From positions 1-29,266 of the forward strand of contig DAOTTI010000194.1 of assembly GCA_034437795.1 (NCBI GenBank): a stretch of DNA of 29,266 bases, given 5' to 3'. The position numbers and the translations under genes are program-made. This DNA comes from DAOTTI01 sp034437795. GTDB lineage: Bacteria; Chloroflexota; UBA11872; UBA12225. Position 1 is the first letter of the stretch, and each line of letters opens with the position of its first letter. This document shows, piece by piece, positions 22,504-29,266 of the stretch. The notes beneath the pieces were generated by a model that was not told the origin of the DNA, ran no database searches, and saw only the letters and a program-made list of their open reading frames with translations.

Positions 22504-23520
22504 GTGCCGTTACTTGCCAACCCCTTCGCCCTCCCCGGCGAGTGGTGCCGGGGCAACCTGCACGCCCACACCACGAATTCCGACGGCGGTATGCCGGCGG
22601 ATAAGCTGGTGGCGCACTACGCCCACGCCAGCTGGGACTTCATCGCCCTGACCGACCACTGGCGCGTCACGGAGCTGCCCCCACCGGGCGCCAACACCAA
22701 CGACATCGTCGTCATCCGCGGGATCGAGGTGAACACCGCCCCCGGCTCGACCGAGGCCGGCACCAGCTACCACATCGTCGGCCTCAATATGGAAGGGCCC
22801 ATCCCGCGCAAGGACGACCTCACCGGCACGGCCGCCGCCCAGTGGTACGTCGACGCCATCCGCGAGCAGGGCGCGGAGGCCGTCATCGCCCATCCCTACT
22901 GGAGCGGACTGACCCTGCGCGATGTGGAGCAGGTGCGCCGGCACCTCGCCATCGAGGTGTACAACGCCGACACCGAGGTGCACATCGGCCGGGGCAACTC
23001 GCAGATGCTGTGGGACGACCTGCTGACGCACGGCATCCCCACGCTGGCCATCGCGGTGGACGATTGCCACCGGCCGGGACAGGATAGCCTGCGGGCGTGG
23101 ACGGTGGTCAAGGTGCGCGAGCGCTCGGCGGCGGGGATCATGGCGGCCCTGCGTGCGGGGCACTTCTACGCCTCCAACGGGCCGGAGATCTATGACGTGC
23201 AGGTCGAGACCGGCAACGGAAACCGGCCCTACGCCGGCACCGTGACCGTGCGCTGCAGTCCGGCGCGGGCCATCTCGCTCATCACCGACCCCACACGCGG
23301 CGCGCGCCTCAACGCGGGGACCTTCGGCATGGCCGTGCGCGCGCGGCGCCTGCGTCCCACTGGCCAGGGGCCGCAAGGCGTGGCCGATGGCGAGCTGCTG
23401 ACGGGCGTGCAGTTCACGCTCACCGGCCAGGAGCGCTTTGCCCGCGTCCAGGTGGAGGACGAGCGCGGCCGCTGCGCCTGGACCAACCCCCTGTTCATCC
23501 GCGCTCCCGGCGAGGGATGA
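22504..23520 (+). CDS. PHP-domain metal-dependent hydrolase (CehA/McbA-like)
   Basis: 338 residues. GTG 22504 is preferred because GAGGAG is five bases upstream; the frame opens earlier at 22474. PHP metal motifs are in order: NLHAHTTNSDG (H20, H22, D27), FIALTDHW (D51, H52), VIRGIEVNT (E75), VIAHPYW (H130) and AVDDCHRP (D186/D187, H189). The last third (about 225-335) is a beta-rich domain ending in CAWTNPLFIRAPG. This layout is that of CehA/McbA family proteins, which are phosphoesterase or carbamate hydrolase relatives, mostly uncharacterised. No signal peptide is seen. It heads a rightward series with a Gfo/Idh oxidoreductase and a sulfatase, suggesting catabolism of an organic ester. Confidence 0.9.
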   Translation: MPLLANPFALPGEWCRGNLHAHTTNSDGGMPADKLVAHYAHASWDFIALTDHWRVTELPPPGANTNDIVVIRGIEVNTAPGSTEAGTSYHIVGLNMEGPIPRKDDLTGTAAAQWYVDAIREQGAEAVIAHPYWSGLTLRDVEQVRRHLAIEVYNADTEVHIGRGNSQMLWDDLLTHGIPTLAIAVDDCHRPGQDSLRAWTVVKVRERSAAGIMAALRAGHFYASNGPEIYDVQVETGNGNRPYAGTVTVRCSPARAISLITDPTRGARLNAGTFGMAVRARRLRPTGQGPQGVADGELLTGVQFTLTGQERFARVQVEDERGRCAWTNPLFIRAPGEG

Positions 23521-23652
23521 CGGCATGGCGGCCGGTGACGCCCGCGCCGCGCTGGTCAGACGCGGCCACGTTGACGACGCGCGCACGCCCGGCCGTGGGG
23601 CCACCGCGGTGAGCGTGCAAACGTAGCGTAGGAATGTGGAGACGGTGAGAAC

Positions 23653-24762
23653 GTGAGCACGAACGGAACGCAACCGCCCGGGATCGCGCTATTGAGCTTC
23701 GCCCACGCCCACCAGCGAGGATGGGCCAGCGTGTTCAAGGCAGACCCACGGGTGCGCCTGGTCTGCGCCTGGGACTCGGACCCCCAGCGCGGGCGGGAGG
23801 GGGCAGACTGGCTGGGGATCCCCTTTGTCTCCGCGCTGGACGACGTGCTGGGGCGCTTGGACGTCACCGCCGTCACCATCTGCTCGACCAACGACGCCCA
23901 CGCCGACCTGGCCGTGGCGGCGGCGCGCGCCGGCAAGCACATTATGATGCAGAAGCCGATGGCCACCACCGTTGCCGACTGCGATCGCATCGTCGAAGCC
24001 GTAGAGCAGGCGGGCGTGCTCTACTACCAGTCACACAACCTGCGCTTCGATCCGGTGCACCAGGAGATCAAGCGCCTGGTCGATGCCGGCGAGATCGGTA
24101 GGATCGCCATCGCCCGCCGGCGCCACTCCCACGCCTTTGCCCTGCTCAATCCCCGAACCCTGGACTGGATGATGGACCCGCTGCACGGTGGTGGCGGCGC
24201 GTTCATGGACGAGGGCGCCCACGTGGCGCTGTGGTTCCTGTGGATGTTCGGCCCGCCGGAGTCGGTGAGCGGGATGGTAGCCACGTCCCTCACCGCCCAG
24301 CAGCCGGGGATCGAGGACAACGGCGTCTTCCTGTATCGCTACCGCAACGGCATGATCGGCGTGCACCAGTCGAGCTGGACGGAGCTGGCTTCCACCAGCA
24401 CCATCGAGCTGTTTGGCGAGCGGGGCGTCATCGTGGCCGGCGGTACCGACATCACCTCGGCGCGCAGCCGCACGCCGAATGAGCCGCCCTTGCGCCTCTG
24501 GCGCCACAACCCCGCCGGACCGCCGGGCGATGCCCCGCCGCGCGCCGGCGCGGCGGTGGCCCCCGGCGAGTGGATCACCCCCAACGTCCAGCTGCCGCAG
24601 AGCCGCGTCGCCGGCACGGCCCTCGCCTTCGTCCAGTTGCTGGTGGACGGCGGCCCTTCGCCGGCGGACGCCCGCACTGCGCGCCTGGCCGTGGAGATGG
24701 TCCTGGCCGGCTACCAGTCGTCGCGCGAGGGGCGCGAGGTGCGCCTGCCCCTGCCCAGGTAG
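23653..24762 (+). CDS. Gfo/Idh/MocA family oxidoreductase
   Basis: 369 residues from GTG 23653 with only a weak ribosome site. N-terminal Rossmann domain: IALLSFAHAHQRGW, VRLVCAWDSDPQRG, VTAVTICSTNDAHADLAVAAARAGKHIMMQKPMA, where QKP takes the place of the usual EKP. The C-terminal half has the family beta-sheet: GAFMDEGAHVALWFLWMFGPP and IELFGERGVIVAGG. These NAD(P) enzymes oxidise or epimerise sugars and inositols. The first nucleotide loop lacks the common GxGxxG and reads SFAHAHQRG, seen in a subset of the family. Substrate not predictable. It is 132 bp after the PHP gene and 83 bp before the sulfatase. Confidence 0.92.
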   Translation: MSTNGTQPPGIALLSFAHAHQRGWASVFKADPRVRLVCAWDSDPQRGREGADWLGIPFVSALDDVLGRLDVTAVTICSTNDAHADLAVAAARAGKHIMMQKPMATTVADCDRIVEAVEQAGVLYYQSHNLRFDPVHQEIKRLVDAGEIGRIAIARRRHSHAFALLNPRTLDWMMDPLHGGGGAFMDEGAHVALWFLWMFGPPESVSGMVATSLTAQQPGIEDNGVFLYRYRNGMIGVHQSSWTELASTSTIELFGERGVIVAGGTDITSARSRTPNEPPLRLWRHNPAGPPGDAPPRAGAAVAPGEWITPNVQLPQSRVAGTALAFVQLLVDGGPSPADARTARLAVEMVLAGYQSSREGREVRLPLPR

Positions 24763-24845
24763 GTAAGACCATGGCGCCGCTTCAGGCCCTGGACGTTGCT
24801 GCTATGCACCGGCAAGGCCCCTGCGCGAGGAGGTGAGGCCGGACA

Positions 24846-26219
24846 GTGGCGAGCCAGAGCAACCTGCTCTTCCTCTTCGGCGACGAGCACCGCGGCCAGG
24901 CGCTCGGCTGCGCCGGTACTTCCGACGTGCGCACCCCCGTGCTGGACGCGCTCGCAGCCGAGGGCGTCCGCTTCACCCACGCCTTCGCTAATACCCCCGT
25001 CTGCACGCCCAGCCGTGGCTCGCTGCTCACCGGCCAGTGGCCCCTGCGCCATGGCGCCGTCAGCAACGACCTGCCAGTCAACACCGGCCCGGAGACGCCG
25101 TCGATCGCGAGATCGCTGCGTGCGGCCGGCTACCGCTGTGGCTACATTGGGAAGTGGCACCTCGGCGGCTGGCCCCGCCATCGCTTTACCCCTCCCGGCC
25201 CACAGCGCCTGGGCTTCGACGACTTCTGGGCGGCCTGGGAGTGCCACCACCAGTACCTGCGGCCGAAGTACCACCTGAACGATTCGCCCGAACCGGTGGT
25301 GCTGGAGGGACGCTACGAGCCCGAGGTCCAGACCAGCCTGGCCCTCGACTGGCTGGAGCGCCATCTGCGAGAGCGCGGCGACCGGCCGTTCTGCCTCTTC
25401 ATTTCCTACGGGCCGCCGCACGGCCCCTACCGGCCGCTCCCGCCCGGCATGGAGGGGCTGTACCACCCGCAGTCGCTCACGCTCCGCCCCAACTGCGTGG
25501 ACACGCCGGAGGAGCGCCGCGACCACGCCGATTACTACGCCCACGTCACCGCCCTGGATGCGCAGATCGGCCGGCTGCTGGCCTACCTGCGCGAGCGGGG
25601 CGCGCTGGACGACACGCTGGTGGTGTACAGCAGCGACCATGGCACGATGCTTGGCTCCCACGGCCACCACAACAAGCAGCAGCCGTGGGAAGAGTCGATC
25701 AACGTGCCGCTGCTCATGCGCTTTGGACGACGCCTGCCGCGGGGCACAGCCAGCGACCTCCTCATCGGCATCGTGGACTATGCGCCGACGCTGCTCGGCC
25801 TAATGGGCCTGCCGGTGCCGCCGGCCATGCAGGGGCGCGACCTCTCGCGCCAGATCCTAGGAGAGAGCGACGACCGGCCGCCGTCGGTCTTCCTCGCGGA
25901 GCACGTCTGCTGCGATCAGGCGGTGCGCGAGCGGCTCCAGCCCTGGCGGGGCGTGCGCACCGTCCGCTACACCTACGCCCGCGACACGCGCGGCCCCTGG
26001 GTGCTCTACGACAACTTGGCCGACCCCTACCAGCTGCGCAACCTGGTCCAGGAGCCGGCTGCCCGCCCGCTGCTCGAAGCCATGGAGGCGGAGCTCCAAC
26101 GCTGGATGGAGCGCCTGGACGACCCGCTGCTCCCCGCTGACGCCCTCCTGGCCCGATACGGCCTGACGCAGGCCTGGGCCGAGCGCGAGGCGCACTTCCA
26201 TCCGGTAAGGCGGGGCTGA
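24846..26219 (+). CDS. Type I sulfatase (second of two)
   Basis: 457 residues from GTG 24846; GAGGAGGTGAGG lies 8-18 bases upstream. Metal site LLFLFGDEHRG with D13, formylglycine motif C-T-P-S-R at Cys53, GKWHLGG, then PFCLFISYGPPHGPY and VVYSSDHGTMLGSHG, and the Sulfatase C-terminal ending. It hydrolyses a sulfate ester once Cys53 is oxidised to formylglycine. No signal peptide is present. It is clearly distinct from the choline-sulfatase-like enzyme at 5161-6630 and resembles arylsulfatase A or heparan-type sulfatases. It ends four bases from the convergent aldo/keto reductase gene, so transcripts must overlap. Substrate unknown. Confidence 0.93.
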   Translation: MASQSNLLFLFGDEHRGQALGCAGTSDVRTPVLDALAAEGVRFTHAFANTPVCTPSRGSLLTGQWPLRHGAVSNDLPVNTGPETPSIARSLRAAGYRCGYIGKWHLGGWPRHRFTPPGPQRLGFDDFWAAWECHHQYLRPKYHLNDSPEPVVLEGRYEPEVQTSLALDWLERHLRERGDRPFCLFISYGPPHGPYRPLPPGMEGLYHPQSLTLRPNCVDTPEERRDHADYYAHVTALDAQIGRLLAYLRERGALDDTLVVYSSDHGTMLGSHGHHNKQQPWEESINVPLLMRFGRRLPRGTASDLLIGIVDYAPTLLGLMGLPVPPAMQGRDLSRQILGESDDRPPSVFLAEHVCCDQAVRERLQPWRGVRTVRYTYARDTRGPWVLYDNLADPYQLRNLVQEPAARPLLEAMEAELQRWMERLDDPLLPADALLARYGLTQAWAEREAHFHPVRRG

Positions 26220-26223
26220 GCGC

Positions 26224-26988
26224 TCAGACCGGCGCCAGGGTCAGCTCCTCCACCAGCTCCACGTCTTCGTCGATCTCCGCCTCGCTCTCCATCCCGATAA
26301 CGATGGCGTGCACGCTGGGGAGCCCGAGCACGTAGCGGATGGCGCGCCGCCGATCGCCGGTCAGCCGGCCGGCGCCGACAACCTTCATACCGTAGATCCC
26401 CTTGCCCGCGGCGTGCATCCGGTCCAGCACCGGCACCACCTCCTCCGGCGCAGCATCCATGGACACGCCGGCATAGTTGATGCGCGCCAGGACCACCTCC
26501 ACCCACGGCTGCCGCGCCGCATGCTGAAAGGCGCCGAAGTTGTGGCAGCTTACCCCCAGCGCCCGGATCCGCCCCTGCTCCTTGAGACGTGTCAGGCGCT
26601 CCATGGTGGCGGCGTAGCGCGCTGGCCAGTCGGGCTCCGTCAGGCAGTGGAGCAGCACAATGTCCAGGTAATCCGTGCCAAGCTCGCGCAGGAAACGGTG
26701 GATGTCGGCCTCCGCGCCCTGCGGCGTGCGGGAAACGGTCTTGGTCGTGACGACCACGTTCTGCCGGCCCACGGCGCGCAGCGCCTCGCGCACGTGCGGA
26801 TGGGACCCATACTGGTCGGCGCTGTCCCAGAAGGTGATGCCCCTGTCGTAGGCGTAGCGCAGCAGGTGGACTAGGCGGTCGAACCCCAGCCGCGTCTGGT
26901 TCGAGCGGCCGCCCCAGCCGCTGGTGCCGGTGCCGATGCACAGGCGTGAGACTTCGATGCCGCTCTGGCCAAGGATCACTCGTTGCAT
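26224..26988 (-). CDS. Aldo/keto reductase
   Basis: 254 residues from ATG 26988 (GAGAGG five bases upstream). TIM-barrel oxidoreductase with the full catalytic tetrad: D55 and Y60 in FWDSADQYG, K83 in TTKT, H114 in LLHC. ALGVSCHNFGAF and HAIVIGMESEAEI near the C-terminus fit NADPH-binding positions of the family, though the last strand is shorter than in most members (usual length 270-330). It reduces aldehydes or ketones. It follows the D-aminoacylase by 51 bp on the same strand and may form a two-gene operon. Confidence 0.93.
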   Translation of the reverse strand: MQRVILGQSGIEVSRLCIGTGTSGWGGRSNQTRLGFDRLVHLLRYAYDRGITFWDSADQYGSHPHVREALRAVGRQNVVVTTKTVSRTPQGAEADIHRFLRELGTDYLDIVLLHCLTEPDWPARYAATMERLTRLKEQGRIRALGVSCHNFGAFQHAARQPWVEVVLARINYAGVSMDAAPEEVVPVLDRMHAAGKGIYGMKVVGAGRLTGDRRRAIRYVLGLPSVHAIVIGMESEAEIDEDVELVEELTLAPV

Positions 26989-27039
26989 GCTGCCTCTCTC
27001 CCAGGAACGTTGCGCGGCCAGGATACGCCACGGAAGGCG

Positions 27040-28623
27040 TTACCTCCTGGCCAGGACGCGCCCGGCGCGGGCGCCGGTGTGCCGGCCGTCACGGACGGTG
27101 AGCACGCCGTTGACGACCACGTGGCGGATGCCTTCAGGGTACCGGTGCGGGTCGGCGTAGGTGGCCGCGTCGCGTACGGTAGCCGGGTCGAAGACCACGA
27201 TGTCGGCGTCCATGCCCCAGCGGAGCAGTCCCTTGCTCCGCAGCCCCAGGCGAGCGGCCGGCGCGCCGGTCATCTTCCGAATGGCCTGCTCCAGCGTCAG
27301 GAGCCGCTTCTCACGCACGTAGTGGGCCAGCACCCGCGGGAAGCAGCCGTAGCTGCGCGGGTGCGGCTTGCCCCGGCTGAGCGGACCGTCGGCGCGCAGC
27401 GAGGAGCCGTCTGACCCGATCATCGAGAGCGGATGCTTGATGACGTGCTCCACGTCCGCCTCGTCCATGATGAAGTGCAGCATGCCGACGCGCCCATCTT
27501 CTTCGAGCAGGAGGTCGAACAGCGCCTCCACCGGCTCGCGCCGGCGCAGCTCGCCGATCTCCGCCAGCGTCTTCCCTTCCACGTGCCGGTTGGCCTCGCT
27601 CTGGACCGTGGTGACGTAAATCTTGTCCCATTCCCGCCCAAAGGCCAGGATCTCTTCCCGCAGGCGCGCGCGCGTATCCGCGTCCCGCAGCCGGCCCAGC
27701 ATGGCCTGGCGCCCGCCCTCGTGTGCCCAGTCCGGCAGGAGCTGGGTCAGGCCGGCGCTGCCGGCGGTATAGGGGTAGACGTCGAACTGCACGTCGACGC
27801 CGCGGTCCACCGCCCATTCGCTCAGCTTGGTGACGTATGGCATGCGCCCCCAGTTGGGCCGGAAGGCCGCCTTGTGGTGGGCGATCTGCACCGGCACCCC
27901 TGCCCGCTCCCCGATCTCGATCGCCTCAGCGGTAGCGCGGAAGAGGGTATTGCCTTCACCGCGGATGTGGCTGAAGTAGAGGGCCCCGTGCCGGCGCAGG
28001 GTGCCGGCCAGCGCCACCAGCTCCTCCGTGTCGGCGTAGCTGCTCGGCGGCGTCATCAGCCCCGAAGACATGCCGAAGGCGCCGGCGTCGAGCGCCTCCG
28101 CCAGCAGGTCCTGCATACGCGCCAGCTCTTCCGGCGATGGCGGCCGGTTCTCCATCCCCATGGCGCCGATGCGCAGCGTGACGTGGCCGGCCAGGGGCGC
28201 CACGTTCACCGCGGGACGCGCGGCGCGCAGCCGGTCCAGGTAATCGCCGAAGCTGCGCCAGTCCCACGCCAGCGCGCTCGCCGGTCCGGCGGCCCTGGCC
28301 CAAACCTCATCCGCAGAGGGTCCGACGAGGGGCGCGGGGCTGGAACCGCAGTTGCCGATCACCTCCGTGGTGACGCCCTGCCTCACCTTGCTGTGCGCCT
28401 CCGGGTCCACCAGCAGCGTCAGGTCCGAATGCGTGTGCGGGTCGATGAAACCCGGCGCCACGACGCAGCCGGTGACGTCCAGGCACGTAGCCGTCTCTGC
28501 CGCCGACAGATCGCCGATGGCCGCGATGCGCCCGCCGCGCACGCCCACGTCCGCGCGGTAGGCCGGGGCGCCGGAGCCATCCACCACCTGCCCGCCCTGC
28601 AACACCAGATCAAATCCTGCCAT
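27040..28623 (-). CDS. N-acyl-D-amino-acid deacylase (D-aminoacylase) family amidohydrolase
   Basis: 527 residues from ATG 28623, supported by GGGGGAG about 7 bases upstream; an earlier start at 28662 adds a poor leader. Amidohydrolase barrel with metal motif FIDPHTHSD (H63, H65), Cys92 in GNCGSSPAP, AHHKAAF, and GSDGSSLRADG with the catalytic Asp. C-terminal MDADIVVFDP and VVVNGVLTVRDGRHTG belong to the small beta-sandwich. Enzymes of this family release D-amino acids from N-acyl-D-amino acids, and some hydrolyse other cyclic or acyl amides. It is the first gene of a pair with the aldo/keto reductase. Specificity is not certain. Confidence 0.93.
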   Translation of the reverse strand: MAGFDLVLQGGQVVDGSGAPAYRADVGVRGGRIAAIGDLSAAETATCLDVTGCVVAPGFIDPHTHSDLTLLVDPEAHSKVRQGVTTEVIGNCGSSPAPLVGPSADEVWARAAGPASALAWDWRSFGDYLDRLRAARPAVNVAPLAGHVTLRIGAMGMENRPPSPEELARMQDLLAEALDAGAFGMSSGLMTPPSSYADTEELVALAGTLRRHGALYFSHIRGEGNTLFRATAEAIEIGERAGVPVQIAHHKAAFRPNWGRMPYVTKLSEWAVDRGVDVQFDVYPYTAGSAGLTQLLPDWAHEGGRQAMLGRLRDADTRARLREEILAFGREWDKIYVTTVQSEANRHVEGKTLAEIGELRRREPVEALFDLLLEEDGRVGMLHFIMDEADVEHVIKHPLSMIGSDGSSLRADGPLSRGKPHPRSYGCFPRVLAHYVREKRLLTLEQAIRKMTGAPAARLGLRSKGLLRWGMDADIVVFDPATVRDAATYADPHRYPEGIRHVVVNGVLTVRDGRHTGARAGRVLARR

Positions 28624-28649
28624 GGTCACGCTCCCCCAGCGTGAATTAT

Positions 28650-28767
28650 GCACGGCCAGCAACGAGTCCCGTCTCCCACAGGGAGAGGGCCAGGGTGAGG
28701 GCTCCGCTCGTGAGCAATCGGCCCCACGCCTACGGAGCGCCGGCGCCGCAGGCAGCAGGTGGCGAGT
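28650..28767 (+). repeat. REP-like palindromic repeat with long flank, copy 7
   Basis: Lead-in CACGGCCAGCAACGAGT (as in copy 3), stem TCTCCC-ACA-GGGAGA, then CCAGGGTGAGGGCTCCGC, then a flank ATCGGCCCCACGCCTACGG and CCGGCGCCGCAGGCA shared with copy 4. It is the longest copy and sits between D-aminoacylase and GGDEF genes. Confidence 0.85.
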
Positions 28768-28794
28768 TACAGGCGAGTTACACAGGATTGCTGG

Positions 28795-29266
28795 CTAGCC
28801 GGCCTGCTCGCGCGCCATGGCCGCGCTGGCCAGGGCCACCAGCGCCTCCAGGGGCTGCGGCTGGACGGGGTCGGCCACCGTGGCGCCTAGGCGCACTGTG
28901 AAAGGGACTGGCCCGGGCGGGTGCTCGGCGAGCGCCCGCCTCACGCGCTCGCCGACGAGCGCGGCGCCGGCCGGGCCGGCGTCCGGCAGCAGCAGGACAA
29001 ACTCGTCGCCCCCGTAGCGCGCGACCAGGTCGGACGCGCGGCAGCTTCGGGTCAGGGTCTGCCCCAGCGAGTACAGAACAGCGTTGCCGGTACGGTGCCC
29101 GTGCCGGTCGTTGATCTCGCGCAGGTGGTCAATGTCGGCGGCCAGCACCGCCAGCGGCTGGCCGGGCCGGCGCAGCACGCGCGGCGCCTGGACACCCCCG
29201 GCCGGACCGGCCAACCCGGCCGGGGGCGCCAGTCCACGGGCCCGCGCCGCCTCGCGGGCGTAGAAT
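28795..29266 (-). CDS. GGDEF-domain diguanylate cyclase, N-terminal part outside window
   Basis: The frame is open to the right edge (FYAREAARARGL...), so upstream domains are cut off. The domain reads LAVLAADIDHLREINDRHGHRTGNAVLYSLG, then R-A-S-D-LVARYGGDEFVLLLP. The active loop GGDEF is intact and the RxxD inhibitory c-di-GMP site is five residues before it. The end is short: the usual D-x-ALYxAKxxGRN motif is replaced by LASAAMAREQAG and stop. It would make cyclic di-GMP from GTP. Whether the shortened end affects this is unknown. Confidence 0.9.
   Translation of the reverse strand, partial: FYAREAARARGLAPPAGLAGPAGGVQAPRVLRRPGQPLAVLAADIDHLREINDRHGHRTGNAVLYSLGQTLTRSCRASDLVARYGGDEFVLLLPDAGPAGAALVGERVRRALAEHPPGPVPFTVRLGATVADPVQPQPLEALVALASAAMAREQAG

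Noticed and set aside
24771..24836. 21-codon leader ORF before the second sulfatase, ending in its ribosome site
   Set aside because: Short, no regulatory amino-acid run or attenuator stem; probably chance, since its last codons are simply the AGGAGG sequence.

Overview
The window is high-GC bacterial chromosome with densely packed metabolic genes and long antisense shadow ORFs. No rRNA, tRNA, CRISPR array or complete mobile element was seen. The gene mix (sulfatases, GH4, RhaD-type aldolase/dehydrogenase fusion, PhyH, iron alcohol dehydrogenases, PHP and Gfo/Idh proteins, D-aminoacylase, decayed Uma2 and DUF433/DUF5615 genes) and the recurring intergenic hairpin repeats suggest a heterotrophic member of the Chloroflexota or a similar high-GC soil or thermophilic lineage. 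That placement is inference: no phylogenetic marker is present.

Layout. Positions 1-7624 hold a leftward carbohydrate/sulfate-ester block: NHL beta-propeller protein, choline-sulfatase-like sulfatase, GH4 glycosidase, Tat/lipoprotein sugar-binding protein, and a bifunctional class II aldolase/short-chain dehydrogenase running off the left edge. Positions 8121-11277 hold a rightward LysM cell-wall amidase and malate synthase. Positions 11376-14507 hold a leftward 3D-domain protein, a split-looking gene that is best read as one 546-residue selenoprotein, and a thioredoxin-reductase-like flavoprotein. Then come a formate/nitrite-family channel (15224-16135), a decayed DUF433/DUF5615 pair, a PhyH dioxygenase, a Uma2 remnant, an iron alcohol dehydrogenase, and an ABC exporter fragment cut off at two hairpin repeats. 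A second iron alcohol dehydrogenase (21199-22401) diverges from a rightward PHP - Gfo/Idh - sulfatase series across a 102-bp gap that carries a perfect inverted repeat. A leftward D-aminoacylase/aldo-keto reductase pair and the 3' part of a GGDEF protein close the window.

Main discovery. At 12422-14062 two apparent genes lie in one frame, separated only by a TGA (13772-13774). The join reads G-V-G-H-U-S-T-C, where the UGSC family of (seleno)proteins has its U-x-x-C redox motif. A bulged hairpin with a GGUC loop begins 6 nt after the UGA and its loop begins 17 nt after it, as in bacterial SECIS elements. The UGSC-like domain is fused to a roughly 380-residue domain of unknown function, and a CATC flavoprotein reductase lies 80 bp downstream on the same strand. 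I infer a selenium-dependent redox module. Selenocysteine machinery is not in the window and must be looked for elsewhere in the genome.

Second theme. At least seven copies of an intergenic palindromic repeat (core CTCTCCC-N3-GGGAGAG) are scattered here. Some carry long shared flanks or heptamer tandem repeats, and two sit exactly where the ABC exporter gene breaks off.
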